Shown here piece after piece: positions 7,425-15,283 of a stretch of 41,710 nt of DNA. The notes beneath the pieces were generated by a model that did not search any database, was not told the DNA's origin, and was given only the letters and a program-made list of their open reading frames with translations. Numbering within the stretch: position 1 is the first letter of the stretch; the number at the start of each line of letters is the position of its first letter. Made by a program: the position numbers and the translations under genes. Origin of the DNA: a virus; IMG/VR virus record IMGVR_UViG_3300017991_001466, positions 1-41,710 of that record; one strand, 5' to 3'.

Positions 7425-8464
7425 CTGACCCTTCTCCGTGGGGGTGCCACAACAGCGTGCCGAGGATTCCAGTTGTCCTCACCCTCGCCCAACTGCTCCG
7501 CCCAGTTGATACCTTTGTTCCGCCAGTACGCAGTAAACCAAGACTCCATGTCGGCAAAGACCTTGGCCTGGTCGAGGAAGATTGCCACGTTGTTTATCTT
7601 CCTCTTACCATCTGCATCCTTACGGCCAGTAATATCCAGAAGACTCAGGCGGCACCCATGACGCTGTAGCTTGCTGAGATTCTTAGCGGCGGCTGTCCAA
7701 CCTTTGCGCTGGACGAACCCCCTACCTAGATCAACCCGCACAAGCTCTCCTCTGGTACGGTCAAAAGCTAATGCACCCCCGAAGTGGAGCGCCTGTTGCC
7801 AGGAGACAGAGTCAACACTGTAGAAGGGCACAGCCTTCAAGGCCGATGTCCGAGTAACTGCGTACCCGTGAATCCTGACGTCATTGTGGTAGCACTCTAA
7901 CGCCAAGTCCTTCATCTCTGTGTAGTATGCCTCCTGGGTTCCCCACTGTTCCTTTATCAGCTTCTTGCTGTAAGCCATGGAGACACCGAGATAGTGGCAC
8001 CACTCCTCCGAAAGAAGGCTCCACACACTCTCCGTGCCGTGCCAAGCGAAGACGACAGGAATACCAGTCTGGTCCTGAAAGGGCAGAGCGTAGTTGTCCC
8101 GCCAGTCGTCGATGACCTCCTGCCCGTAGATGTCAGGAAGGTCCAACTCAGCAACAGCCTTCAGGGGAAAGCCCTGCTCGTGTAGCCAAAGACAGCTCCC
8201 GAAGTGGGAGCGCACTACTTCCGTGGCCTCGGCGACGGTGGGGAGCTTGTCGTGCTTGTAGTAAGCGGAGCGAATGATGAATGCGCCCGAGTCAACGAAA
8301 AGTGATCTGGGGTAGATCGCATGGCACGCTTTGGCGATGATCCTGGCCCGAGCACCTGGCTTGCCGTTGGCAGTGAGTAGGAGCCTCACAGAAAAGTCCG
8401 TTTTGCCGACATTCTTGTAACGAGACACCACGGGCGATGCCTCGTCCGCGATGTAGACTTTCAA
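7421..8464 (-). CDS. dpdA: DpdA-like DNA 7-deazaguanine transglycosylase
   Basis: A 347-residue protein read from a TTG at 8464 that overlaps the queD stop (TTGA) and follows CAGGAG. It resembles the tRNA-guanine transglycosylase superfamily: SLFVDSGAF (D58) corresponds to the DSGGFQ active-site box, FAWHGTESVW and HYLGVSMAYSK follow the barrel order, and IHGYAVTRTSAL leading to FYSVDSVSW matches the conserved C-terminal half of the phage DpdA enzymes. The TGT family exchanges guanine for a deazaguanine; the DpdA branch does so in DNA. The zinc-binding C-x-C-x2-C motif of tRNA enzymes is not visible. Lying directly behind queD, it is the likely key enzyme of guanine modification in this phage. 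Confidence 0.78.
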   Translation of the reverse strand: MKVYIADEASPVVSRYKNVGKTDFSVRLLLTANGKPGARARIIAKACHAIYPRSLFVDSGAFIIRSAYYKHDKLPTVAEATEVVRSHFGSCLWLHEQGFPLKAVAELDLPDIYGQEVIDDWRDNYALPFQDQTGIPVVFAWHGTESVWSLLSEEWCHYLGVSMAYSKKLIKEQWGTQEAYYTEMKDLALECYHNDVRIHGYAVTRTSALKAVPFYSVDSVSWQQALHFGGALAFDRTRGELVRVDLGRGFVQRKGWTAAAKNLSKLQRHGCRLSLLDITGRKDADGKRKINNVAIFLDQAKVFADMESWFTAYWRNKGINWAEQLGEGEDNWNPRHAVVAPPRRRVR

Positions 8465-8814
8465 AGGCTCCTGCCGATCTCGGTCTCGGCGTAAGAGTTG
8501 CCCCCTTCGTACAGCCGAACCCTGACGCGATGGATGTGCTCTCCGAGCGACAGAGCGTTCATCGCAAGGAACCTCGACAGATTCTCGGCTGTCGGAATAC
8601 TCGCAGTGAGAATCTCGTTGAGATCCTTGTGGTCGAGCTGCTTGACCAGGGCTTTCACATCGTGGAAGTCCACGATCATGCCGTTCTCTTGGACCTCCCC
8701 CTCCACCCTGATGCTGACACTGTACGTATGTCCGTGAACTACCCCGCACTTGTCGTGACCGGGGAGATGATGGGCGGCGTCAAACTTGCCCTCCCATGTG
8801 ACTGATGTTCTCAT
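8461..8814 (-). CDS. queD: QueD, 6-carboxytetrahydropterin synthase
   Basis: A 117-residue enzyme of the 6-pyruvoyltetrahydropterin synthase fold that makes 6-carboxytetrahydropterin from dihydroneopterin triphosphate, the step before QueE. Zinc ligands and catalytic Cys are visible in order: FDAAHHLPGHDKC (H16, C23) then VVHGHTY (H27, H29). The C-terminal catalytic Glu region reads RLYEGGNSYAE. The start is ATG 8814 after AGGAGG with a four-base spacer. It follows a membrane-protein gene by eight bases and overlaps the DpdA-like gene. GTP cyclohydrolase and QueC are not in this window, so the host or another phage region must supply them. Confidence 0.92.
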   Translation of the reverse strand: MRTSVTWEGKFDAAHHLPGHDKCGVVHGHTYSVSIRVEGEVQENGMIVDFHDVKALVKQLDHKDLNEILTASIPTAENLSRFLAMNALSLGEHIHRVRVRLYEGGNSYAETEIGRSL

Positions 8815-8822
8815 GCGGCCTC

Positions 8823-9203
8823 CTAGAACAGTGTGGTCAGCGTTGCGACCACAAGCTCTGATCGTTGTAAGATCGAAACGGCACAATAGGCCAGGACAGC
8901 CACCTCGGCTAGAAGCACAAGCCGTATGATGATCGCCCTTTCGAGTGGGATGGCACCAGAACCACCAGCCACCTTGACGCCATCAGATGCCGCCAAAGAC
9001 GCTGTGATCATCAGGCCCCATCCGAGCCACCCGCACACAAACGAAGTGATACCACCGAACACAGCCAGCGCAGGAAAAGAAATGAGCCCCTTCCACTCTG
9101 CGATGTCGGTGATACCGATCTTGCGCTTCCACCGTAGTATGAGGTCCACGGTAAAGCATATTGTGGCCGTTATGGCGACAGTCAGCTTTACTGCCTCAAC
9201 CAT
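8823..9203 (-). CDS. Small membrane protein, about three transmembrane segments
   Basis: A 126-residue hydrophobic protein: a segment at about 6-23 (LTVAITATICFTVDLIL), a charged RWKRK turn, a long hydrophobic stretch at about 40-72 that can span the membrane once or twice, and a C-terminal segment at about 90-112 (IIIRLVLLAEVAVLAYCAVSIL). It overlaps the previous gene by eight bases. A holin role is possible from size and topology, but it is far from the putative endolysin and beside queD, so a different membrane role is equally possible. Confidence 0.75.
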   Translation of the reverse strand: MVEAVKLTVAITATICFTVDLILRWKRKIGITDIAEWKGLISFPALAVFGGITSFVCGWLGWGLMITASLAASDGVKVAGGSGAIPLERAIIIRLVLLAEVAVLAYCAVSILQRSELVVATLTTLF

Positions 9204-9618
9204 CCCCGACCCCCAGCAGTTCGTCGATACGACGTGTTATCTCCGGGCGAGCCTGCTCACGGATAGCCTCCTGGATACCCTCGGAGATGCTGCCGATGGC
9301 GAGATGGAGCTTACGCTTCCAGTATTGCCGGGCTTGGGCCAGGTTCTTCTGGTGGATGCGACAAGCCACCCTCTCGGGAAGATCGCGATGCACAAAGATC
9401 TCACCAGGGGGCTCTTCACCGTGCTCCATACGGTAGCGTGTACGCTTCATCGCCTCCGCACCCACCTCGATAGCGTGTGCGGAAACAGCCGCGTCGATCA
9501 AGCTCTTCCACCTATGAGGCTTCTGCTTGGACTTCGACGTGTACGACTTGGCCTCTTCTTGCCGCCTCTTCCGAGCGTTGGCCCGAATACGTTTTCTATC
9601 ATTGCGGCGTCTCGACAT
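9196..9618 (-). CDS. Basic hypothetical protein, 140 aa
   Basis: I chose ATG 9618 (MSRRRNDRKRIRANARKRR), preceded by AAAGG nine bases upstream. The first 45 residues are strongly basic, then an alpha-helical body with many Arg, Glu and Gln follows. It overlaps the RuvC-like gene by 20 bases and the membrane protein by eight. DNA or RNA binding is suggested by charge only. No recognised family. Confidence 0.65.
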   Translation of the reverse strand: MSRRRNDRKRIRANARKRRQEEAKSYTSKSKQKPHRWKSLIDAAVSAHAIEVGAEAMKRTRYRMEHGEEPPGEIFVHRDLPERVACRIHQKNLAQARQYWKRKLHLAIGSISEGIQEAIREQARPEITRRIDELLGVGDG

Positions 9619-10225
9619 GGTAGTAAACCTTTCGCTCGATACGATGCACCAGGACACCCGCCTTCTTCCTTGTTCGGAATACGGCAGGGAACCTAGTTGA
9701 ACTCTTCAGGTGTGTCCGCACAACCTTGGCTAGCTCTACGAGGAGGTATGCTTCCCACAGGTCTTCTGAGGTAAAGCCAGGTATCTGCCGCCCAGGATGA
9801 CCAGCCATCATCTCTTTAGCAGCATCAACCATGTCATCCTTCTGAGCAAAGCCGTAGCCTGTAGCGAACTTTTTGAGAATGCTCGGAGTCGGTGTTATGA
9901 CACGAGCTTTGTTGAACGATGCCAGAGCCCTGTAGATGGCGTCATGAACGAAGCCGACCTGGACAGTGCGGGCCTGGCGTCTCCCGAGGCTCGGACCTTC
10001 GACAGCAAAGTACGTTGATCGACGACCGATCACCCCCCACGCAGACAGCTTCTCCAACAGTTGTGCGTAGATCATCTCAGTCCGCTGAAAGTCGGACACG
10101 ATGCCCTTGGCTCTGTTGTCGTTCACACCTAGCTGTGCAAAGCGTGGGGGGCTCCCGGACTTTTCCATCGCAAGACCGAACTTACCTCGGCTGAGACCGG
10201 GGTCGATCCCAACAAAGATTGCCAT
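9599..10225 (-). CDS. RuvC-like Holliday-junction resolvase
   Basis: A 208-residue RNase-H-fold protein. The first strand carries the catalytic Asp (VGIDPGLSRGKFGLA, D8), the second acidic site is in YFAVEGPSLG, and a DDMVDAA segment near residue 130 supplies the C-terminal acidic residues, as in RuvC. Its length and order fit resolvases that cut four-way junctions made during recombination-dependent replication and clear branches before packaging. It starts by TGATG overlap with the gene above and lies in the same run as SbcC, SbcD and RecA-like genes, which supports the role. Confidence 0.82.
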   Translation of the reverse strand: MAIFVGIDPGLSRGKFGLAMEKSGSPPRFAQLGVNDNRAKGIVSDFQRTEMIYAQLLEKLSAWGVIGRRSTYFAVEGPSLGRRQARTVQVGFVHDAIYRALASFNKARVITPTPSILKKFATGYGFAQKDDMVDAAKEMMAGHPGRQIPGFTSEDLWEAYLLVELAKVVRTHLKSSTRFPAVFRTRKKAGVLVHRIERKVYYHVETPQ

Positions 10226-10638
10226 CAGGAATCAGCGAATCCCATGAGGATCTTGCCCTCGACCTCCGCACCACTGTCGGGGTTGGTGAGGTACAGAGCG
10301 TCCCAGTTGCACGTCGTGATGAGGATACCAGTCGCGTCGACCTCCGCAGGCGGGTCGATGAGTACCTGTTCGCCCGAGGCGGCACCAGCGACCTCATGGA
10401 CACGCACACCGTTCGGATTGTCCACGTCGTAGACGACGAGGAACCGCAGCTTACCAGCCCCAACGGGGAATGCGATCTGTTGGTCGCTGTCACCAGCAGC
10501 GACCTTGAACGAGGTGGGGCCGTAGTGCATGAGAAGCTGGTCCTGGTTTGCCTCCAGGTCGACCGTCCCCAGGACGTTCTCTCTTGCCAGATCCTCGGCG
10601 ATCTGGATCAAGATGTCATGGTAGAAGCGCAGAGCCAT
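10225..10638 (-). CDS. Hypothetical beta-rich protein, 137 aa
   Basis: Starts MALRFYHDILIQIAEDLAREN after TTGGAGGTTAGT; the ribosome-binding site overlaps the SbcC stop. A helical first 25 residues are followed by predicted strands (LRFLVVYDV, VRVHEVAG, ILITTCNWDALYL). The style resembles small phage virion proteins, yet it lies inside the recombination operon. No motif gives a function. Confidence 0.65.
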   Translation of the reverse strand: MALRFYHDILIQIAEDLARENVLGTVDLEANQDQLLMHYGPTSFKVAAGDSDQQIAFPVGAGKLRFLVVYDVDNPNGVRVHEVAGAASGEQVLIDPPAEVDATGILITTCNWDALYLTNPDSGAEVEGKILMGFADS

Positions 10639-10639
10639 A

Positions 10640-12313
10640 CTAACCTCCAAGGTGGACTGTCCCTGCCTCCACGGTGTAGATGCGACAGTCCGGCAGTTGT
10701 TCCTTCACTAGCTCGGCTTCGTGAGTGAACAACAGCACTTGTGTTGTTTTCGCCTCCTCGGCCAGAGCTTGCAGTACCCTCTCTTTGTTTCCTGTATCGA
10801 ACGCATCCGTAATGTCATCGTACATGAACGGCAAGCGTTCTGTACTGGAACGCCGAGGTAGCGCAGCCAGGACCTTCAGAAGTGTGAAGTCCAGCAATGT
10901 CTTCTCACCCTCAGAGCCGCCTCGGTGGGGCATTGTTGTCCCGTCCGGTAGAACGAGAGACAGCACCAGCGTCTTCATCGAATCCGAAGGTGCAAGAACA
11001 ACTCGAACGTCTTTGCTGTAGAGCTTGGACATGAGATCGGTAGCGGAGGCAGAGATGGCGCGTAGAGCGTCTCTGAGCATGTAGACCCTGGCCCCTTTCG
11101 GGCCAAAGACGCGGCAGAGATCTTCGAGCCTTCCAACCTTATCCTTGAGGCAAAGAACTTCAAAGCGGGCTTTGGCCCACTCTTTTCGGCACCGGACAAT
11201 CCGCTCCCTGATCCGTCTCTGATCAGCACGATACTGGGAGAAGGCTTTGGCGTAGTGGTCCTCGGCAGCCTCGGCCCGCTGAATAGCTCTCTCAAGCCTT
11301 GCGATACGATCATCTCGCTCGTCAACCTCTTGAAGAGCATCTCGATACTTTCTGACCACTTCTCCATAGGCACGTTTCTCCTTGTCGTACTCACTCTTAG
11401 CCTCTTTGAGAGCAGACTGAGCGTTTTTGTACTTCGTCCGTAGACCCTGCTGTTCGCGCTCCAACTCGGGAATCTTGCCAGAAAGACGACGCTGTGTCGG
11501 AGCACCGCATGTTGGACACAGCTTATCAGCTACGAGCTGCTTTTTCTCACGGAGAGAAGCGTCTACGCCCCCGAGGGCAGCGGTGAGCCGAGCCAGCTTA
11601 TCTTGTGCCGCATACACGTCGTCAGCGGACGGCTCGTCTCCAGGCTTCTTCGGCAGGGAGATTGTTTTCTTCTTGAGGCGTTTCAACTCGGCACGCGCCT
11701 TAGAAACGTCCTCGCCAAGATCCAACTTTGCCGGTTTTCTCAGCCTTTCAAGCTCGTCCTTTGCAGTCTCCAGACGGACCCACCACAGGCGCTCGTGGCT
11801 TTCCGCAATAGCGAGGTCTGCGTTGATCTCTTTCAGATCGCCACGTATCAGCCTGTACTGCTCGTCGAAGTAGCTGATGTTCAGCAAATCTTCGATGATA
11901 GCCTTCCGTTCCGCGTCTCCTGCGGTAGAAAACCGAACAAGGAGCGCCCTCTGGAAAACTTGCATCTGAAGAAATGTCGAATGGGAACCGAACTTTTCTG
12001 CGATGAGGGCGTTGGTCTCCCTAGTACCTCCCTTGAAGTTGTCGCACAAAAGTTTAGTTCCCGACTTCATACTTTTACGAGCAAAGGCCATTCCTGAGAC
12101 AGTCCGACCCGTGACAACGGACTCCCCAGGCACGACAGGAGACCACCCCTGACGAGCCCTTATGGGTCTGCCGTAGAAGAGCCAGGACACCGCCTCCGAG
12201 ATCATGCTCTTACCGGAGCCGTTCTCACCGACGAATGCTGTAAGCCCCGGAGAGAACTGGATCAGCGAGTCTGCATGGTTACCAAAGTTTTTCAGGTGTA
12301 TTTCTTGGAGCAC
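10640..12313 (-). CDS. SbcC/Rad50-like recombination ATPase (T4 gp46 type)
   Basis: A 557-residue SMC-like ATPase, short for the family. Walker A is GENGSGKSM at about residue 29-37, two coiled-coil arms (about 150-260 and 285-400) flank a CPTC zinc hook near 266, and the signature motif GGSEGEKTLLDF, Walker B region LPFMYDDITDAFD and the THE of the H-loop follow in order. The usual D-E pair of Walker B reads DDITDAFD. With the SbcD-like nuclease it would process DNA ends. The start is GTG 12313, after AAGGGGG, overlapping the nuclease gene by 22 bases. Confidence 0.92.
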   Translation of the reverse strand: MLQEIHLKNFGNHADSLIQFSPGLTAFVGENGSGKSMISEAVSWLFYGRPIRARQGWSPVVPGESVVTGRTVSGMAFARKSMKSGTKLLCDNFKGGTRETNALIAEKFGSHSTFLQMQVFQRALLVRFSTAGDAERKAIIEDLLNISYFDEQYRLIRGDLKEINADLAIAESHERLWWVRLETAKDELERLRKPAKLDLGEDVSKARAELKRLKKKTISLPKKPGDEPSADDVYAAQDKLARLTAALGGVDASLREKKQLVADKLCPTCGAPTQRRLSGKIPELEREQQGLRTKYKNAQSALKEAKSEYDKEKRAYGEVVRKYRDALQEVDERDDRIARLERAIQRAEAAEDHYAKAFSQYRADQRRIRERIVRCRKEWAKARFEVLCLKDKVGRLEDLCRVFGPKGARVYMLRDALRAISASATDLMSKLYSKDVRVVLAPSDSMKTLVLSLVLPDGTTMPHRGGSEGEKTLLDFTLLKVLAALPRRSSTERLPFMYDDITDAFDTGNKERVLQALAEEAKTTQVLLFTHEAELVKEQLPDCRIYTVEAGTVHLGG

Positions 12314-13524
12314 ACCATCCCCCTTCCAGGCGAGACCGCAGAAGCTCTGGCCTCGATACCTTTGGCTGCGGCGTCACGCCGAACCTGTACGGGGTCGTCG
12401 AACGCATCATCGTTATCTTCCAGGTACGCCTCTATGGCGGCACCTATGTCACCGACAGTCACATGCGGCATGGCGTCTTCGTCGGCCTTGAATTGGGCAC
12501 CCCGAGAGATCAGAGTGATAGCGCCGTATGTTTGCGAAACCTCCCTCGGCGTCTCCGATCCACAGTCTATGCCCGGTTCTCCATCACCAACGAGGAACCA
12601 GTTGCGGCTACCAGCCGATGTCTCCTTGCAGGCGTACTTACCGTGAGGGTAGAACCGTATGCCCGCCACGGCGTCAAGCTCGAAAGACAGGTCAGCCGCA
12701 GGTCCGCGCCTCTTACTGTCGATGTTCTCTCGGATGTTGTGCAGTACAGCCACGTTACCGAAGTGGCTCCCTTGCTCGGCGTAGGATCGCGGAGCGAAAG
12801 CACCGATGTTCGCAGCCTTACACCCGTCGTCGGCAACAGCCACCATATGCTGATGTTCATGAGCCAGGATGGAGTACCGGATACCGGCCTCTCTGCACTG
12901 GTCTATCAGCCAGGTAGCGGGCACATACCAAGGGTCGTTCTTCACCCAAGGCGGTGCCTTGTCGGGGTGGACACCGAAATGGCCCACGAGAGCAACAGGC
13001 TTCCTATCGTCGTCCAGGCTACCAGCCTCAAGCAGACCTTCACCTATGGCGTCACGCGCCGTCGTCCCAGGCATCCAGGGTATACACAGAACCCTCGGTA
13101 TCGGCAAAGACGTCGACACGCCAGAAAGGCGGAATGCGGAAGGTTTGGTAACGTAGTCGACTCCGAACATTCGCAGGTAGTCACCAGCGGCTTCTGTAGC
13201 GGAACGGTCGTGGTTGCCTGAAAGGTAGATTACCTGTCCACCTTTCGAGTTGCAGAAGTCGTGGATACGTGTCTTGATGGCACCCACTGTCGAGGGTGTG
13301 ATCGTTGTCCGATCAAATAGGTCCCCAGCAACCACGAGGGTACGAATGCGTTTCTGTGCCAGCCAGTCGAATAGAGACAGAAAGGATGCGGTGACAGACT
13401 GACTGACGAGCTTGGACAGTGCCCCGAGGGACTCACCACGGGGGCCGATATGCACGTCGCCGACAAAGGCTACCGCGCTGTGATACTTGCGATAGTTGTC
13501 GATCTTCGGTACGTTGAATGCCAT
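12292..13524 (-). CDS. SbcD/Mre11-like nuclease (T4 gp47 type)
   Basis: A 410-residue calcineurin-like phosphoesterase. Metal-binding motifs are in order: FVGDVHIG (about 22), VVAGDLFDR (about 66), LSGNHD (about 101), a VGHFGVHP histidine (about 182) and ILAHEHQ (about 220). The C-terminal third is the capping region. It forms the nuclease half of the end-processing complex with the ATPase encoded next. The start is the ATG at 13524, overlapping the RecA-like stop as TGATG. Confidence 0.92.
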   Translation of the reverse strand: MAFNVPKIDNYRKYHSAVAFVGDVHIGPRGESLGALSKLVSQSVTASFLSLFDWLAQKRIRTLVVAGDLFDRTTITPSTVGAIKTRIHDFCNSKGGQVIYLSGNHDRSATEAAGDYLRMFGVDYVTKPSAFRLSGVSTSLPIPRVLCIPWMPGTTARDAIGEGLLEAGSLDDDRKPVALVGHFGVHPDKAPPWVKNDPWYVPATWLIDQCREAGIRYSILAHEHQHMVAVADDGCKAANIGAFAPRSYAEQGSHFGNVAVLHNIRENIDSKRRGPAADLSFELDAVAGIRFYPHGKYACKETSAGSRNWFLVGDGEPGIDCGSETPREVSQTYGAITLISRGAQFKADEDAMPHVTVGDIGAAIEAYLEDNDDAFDDPVQVRRDAAAKGIEARASAVSPGRGMVCSKKYT

Positions 13525-14630
13525 CAATCCACCTCAAAGCCTTGCACGTACTCCTCATCGTCGTCCTCGTCTGCGTCGAGATCATCCTCCGTCCTGGCGT
13601 CCTCGTAGGCTTCAATGCCGTCAGACATCCAAGGCCAGAGCTGCTCTTCGATCTCCCACAGATCACCAGGCGTCCAGTCCTCGACGGGCATGAGCTTGTT
13701 CCCGCGACCCTTACGTCTGTACTTGCCGCGCTCCTTGGCGACAACATTCGCCTTCTCGGCGTTGAGCAGAGTCGTGAGAGAGTCGTCGTACCCATCGACG
13801 AAGTTGAGAGCAAGAGCCACTGAACGCTGTGGCGGAAAGAATGCGTTAGCTGTTGTCCGGGCGTAGACAACCTGCCCAGTCTTCAGCTTACCCTTCTTCA
13901 GCATCTTCCCCTTACCGAGTTCGATTCGGATTCGTGCTGTGTACCTGAGACCCCCACCACCAGCGGTGATCTCCGTGTCGGCATACTGAGCCCCGTACCC
14001 AGTAACGATGTTCGCAGTCAACTGGTTGACGACAGCCAGTGGTGTAGAAGTTGCGAAGCACTCTCCCGCCAGCGTCCTACAGAACCGCCAGACTGCGCTA
14101 GCTTTCGAGCCGACCTTGACGTTATCTCTGCCCGTCTTCTTATCCTGTTTCGGATTCATCTCCGCATCGGTACTGGTGAGCCCGAGGTCGTCCCAGAAGA
14201 TCGCAATAGGTAGGTTCTTCGCCTTGAGCTTGTCCAGGGCTACACGCACACGAGCCAGAGCGTCTTCAGTCGTCTTGATCGGTAGCATATAGGCGTAGTC
14301 GGGGTCGATGCCTATACGTTCCGCCCTGTCAACATCGGACACAACCGCACCCTTATGGTCGATGATGAGAGGGGTCAAATCGGCTTCCTGCGCGGCGGCT
14401 ATCATGTGGAGAAGTAGGGTCGTTTTGCCCGCCTTCTCCGGTCCAGAGATCTCGATGAAATGCCCACGGGGGATACCTCCTATACCAAGCAGCCCCCAGT
14501 CGAACGCTGTCAGCCCAAGAGGTATTGCTGACTCCTTCACGTTAGGGAACGCAGACATTGGGATTGTGATGTCCGCTTTGAATGCGTCCTCCAGTACAGA
14601 TCGAACAAGTCTTGATCGTGCCTCGTCCAT
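13524..14630 (-). CDS. RecA/UvsX-like recombinase
   Basis: A 368-residue recombinase. Walker A is GPEKAGKTTLL near residue 63, the region equivalent to RecA FIDAEHA reads LIIDHKGAVVSDVDRAERIGID, Walker B is IAIFWDDLGL and the L2-side motif is AVVNQLT. The tail is acidic (DDLDADEDDDEEY), as in RecA. The Glu that activates water in RecA (after FIDA) is replaced by His-Lys, which is unusual. ATG 14630 follows GGAGACAGGAGACGCG; a longer upstream frame would run through a structured RNA region and is rejected. Role: strand exchange in recombination-dependent replication. Confidence 0.87.
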   Translation of the reverse strand: MDEARSRLVRSVLEDAFKADITIPMSAFPNVKESAIPLGLTAFDWGLLGIGGIPRGHFIEISGPEKAGKTTLLLHMIAAAQEADLTPLIIDHKGAVVSDVDRAERIGIDPDYAYMLPIKTTEDALARVRVALDKLKAKNLPIAIFWDDLGLTSTDAEMNPKQDKKTGRDNVKVGSKASAVWRFCRTLAGECFATSTPLAVVNQLTANIVTGYGAQYADTEITAGGGGLRYTARIRIELGKGKMLKKGKLKTGQVVYARTTANAFFPPQRSVALALNFVDGYDDSLTTLLNAEKANVVAKERGKYRRKGRGNKLMPVEDWTPGDLWEIEEQLWPWMSDGIEAYEDARTEDDLDADEDDDEEYVQGFEVD

Positions 14631-14646
14631 CGCGTCTCCTGTCTCC

Positions 14647-14751
14647 AAAAAAGAGCAAAAAAGGAACAGCGAGGCTGCCGGTACTCGGTCAGGAGTAGGG
14701 TGGCTAATGCCTGATTTGTAATCGGCTCCACCGTTACCGGCAGCCCCGCTG
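14647..14751 (-). terminator. Three-way-junction hairpin followed by T tracts
   Basis: Arms 14667-14683 and 14735-14751 pair over 17 bases with one mismatch. Inside are two further hairpins, TACTC/GAGTA (about 14682-14697) and GGTGG/CCACC (14699-14732), giving a three-way junction. In the transcribed direction the structure is followed by TTTTTT, GCTC and TTTTTT, so it should terminate transcription just before the RecA-like gene. The same TTTTTTGCTCTTTT tail follows the hairpin near 27111. Parts of the fold also resemble a tRNA. Confidence 0.65.
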
Positions 14752-14754
14752 TAG

Positions 14755-14845
14755 TGGTCTGTCGGGAGTCGAACCCGACGCTGCCACCGCCCACGGGAGG
14801 ACAGGCGGCGAAGCTCGGCAGCGGTCTCCCACCGGAGACCAGACC
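14755..14845 (-). ncRNA. tRNA-like structured element with a classical T arm
   Basis: A 91-base block: GGTCTG (from 14845) pairs with CAGACC, a D-like hairpin TCTC/GAGA follows, then a 12-base-pair stem with a seven-base bulge replaces the anticodon arm, and a textbook T arm TCGGG-TTCGACT-CCCGA precedes the 3' strand. There is no five-pair, seven-base anticodon arm and no encoded CCA, so I do not call it a functional tRNA. It sits between the 14858 gene and the terminator before the RecA-like gene. Confidence 0.5.
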
Positions 14846-14857
14846 GGGCGAGGGTAT

Positions 14858-15277
14858 TCAGAACGCAGGGTCTCTCCAACGAAAGTGACGACCAGGATGC
14901 TCACAGACCTCAACGACCTTGAGTGAATACAAGCCTTGGGCAACTTCCGTGTGGAGACGTTGGTACGCAGTTTGATCGGGTTCAGATCGCTTTTGTTCAG
15001 CCTTGCGGGCTCTGTACGCGAACATGGCCTGTAGCTCTCTGTCCCGTGCCTCTCTAGCCTTTCTAGCGTGAGCTTTCAGAGTCTCCTGCATTAGCCTACG
15101 CCAGTCGTGTGCGGATTCCATCCACCAAAGACACGGGTCGAGCTTCCCTTGCGGGAGAAAGGCGTACAGGGGACACGACGTTATCTGACAATCGTGCCCC
15201 CTGTAGCCAGCCCTACAGTCGTAACACTTCGCACGTATCGCTCGCCAGAGCCACGACTTAGGTACTCTGACGGGCAT
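14858..15277 (-). CDS. Cysteine-rich small protein, possible zinc binder
   Basis: A 139-residue protein whose N-terminus has Cys spaced as KCYDC (18, 21) and GHDCQITSCPLY (about 30-35), a pattern common in small phage proteins that end in CPLY and are thought to bind zinc. The rest is helical and basic with many Arg and Lys. It starts seven bases after the ParB-like gene. A GATC dyad lies inside at 14974-14988. Function unknown. Confidence 0.75.
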   Translation of the reverse strand: MPVRVPKSWLWRAIRAKCYDCRAGYRGHDCQITSCPLYAFLPQGKLDPCLWWMESAHDWRRLMQETLKAHARKAREARDRELQAMFAYRARKAEQKRSEPDQTAYQRLHTEVAQGLYSLKVVEVCEHPGRHFRWRDPAF

Positions 15278-15283
15278 TCAGGC

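Noticed and set aside
14667-14751. Plus-strand threonine tRNA with TGT in the loop
   Set aside because: There is no T arm and the closing stem is 17 pairs long; a terminator junction on the minus strand explains it better.
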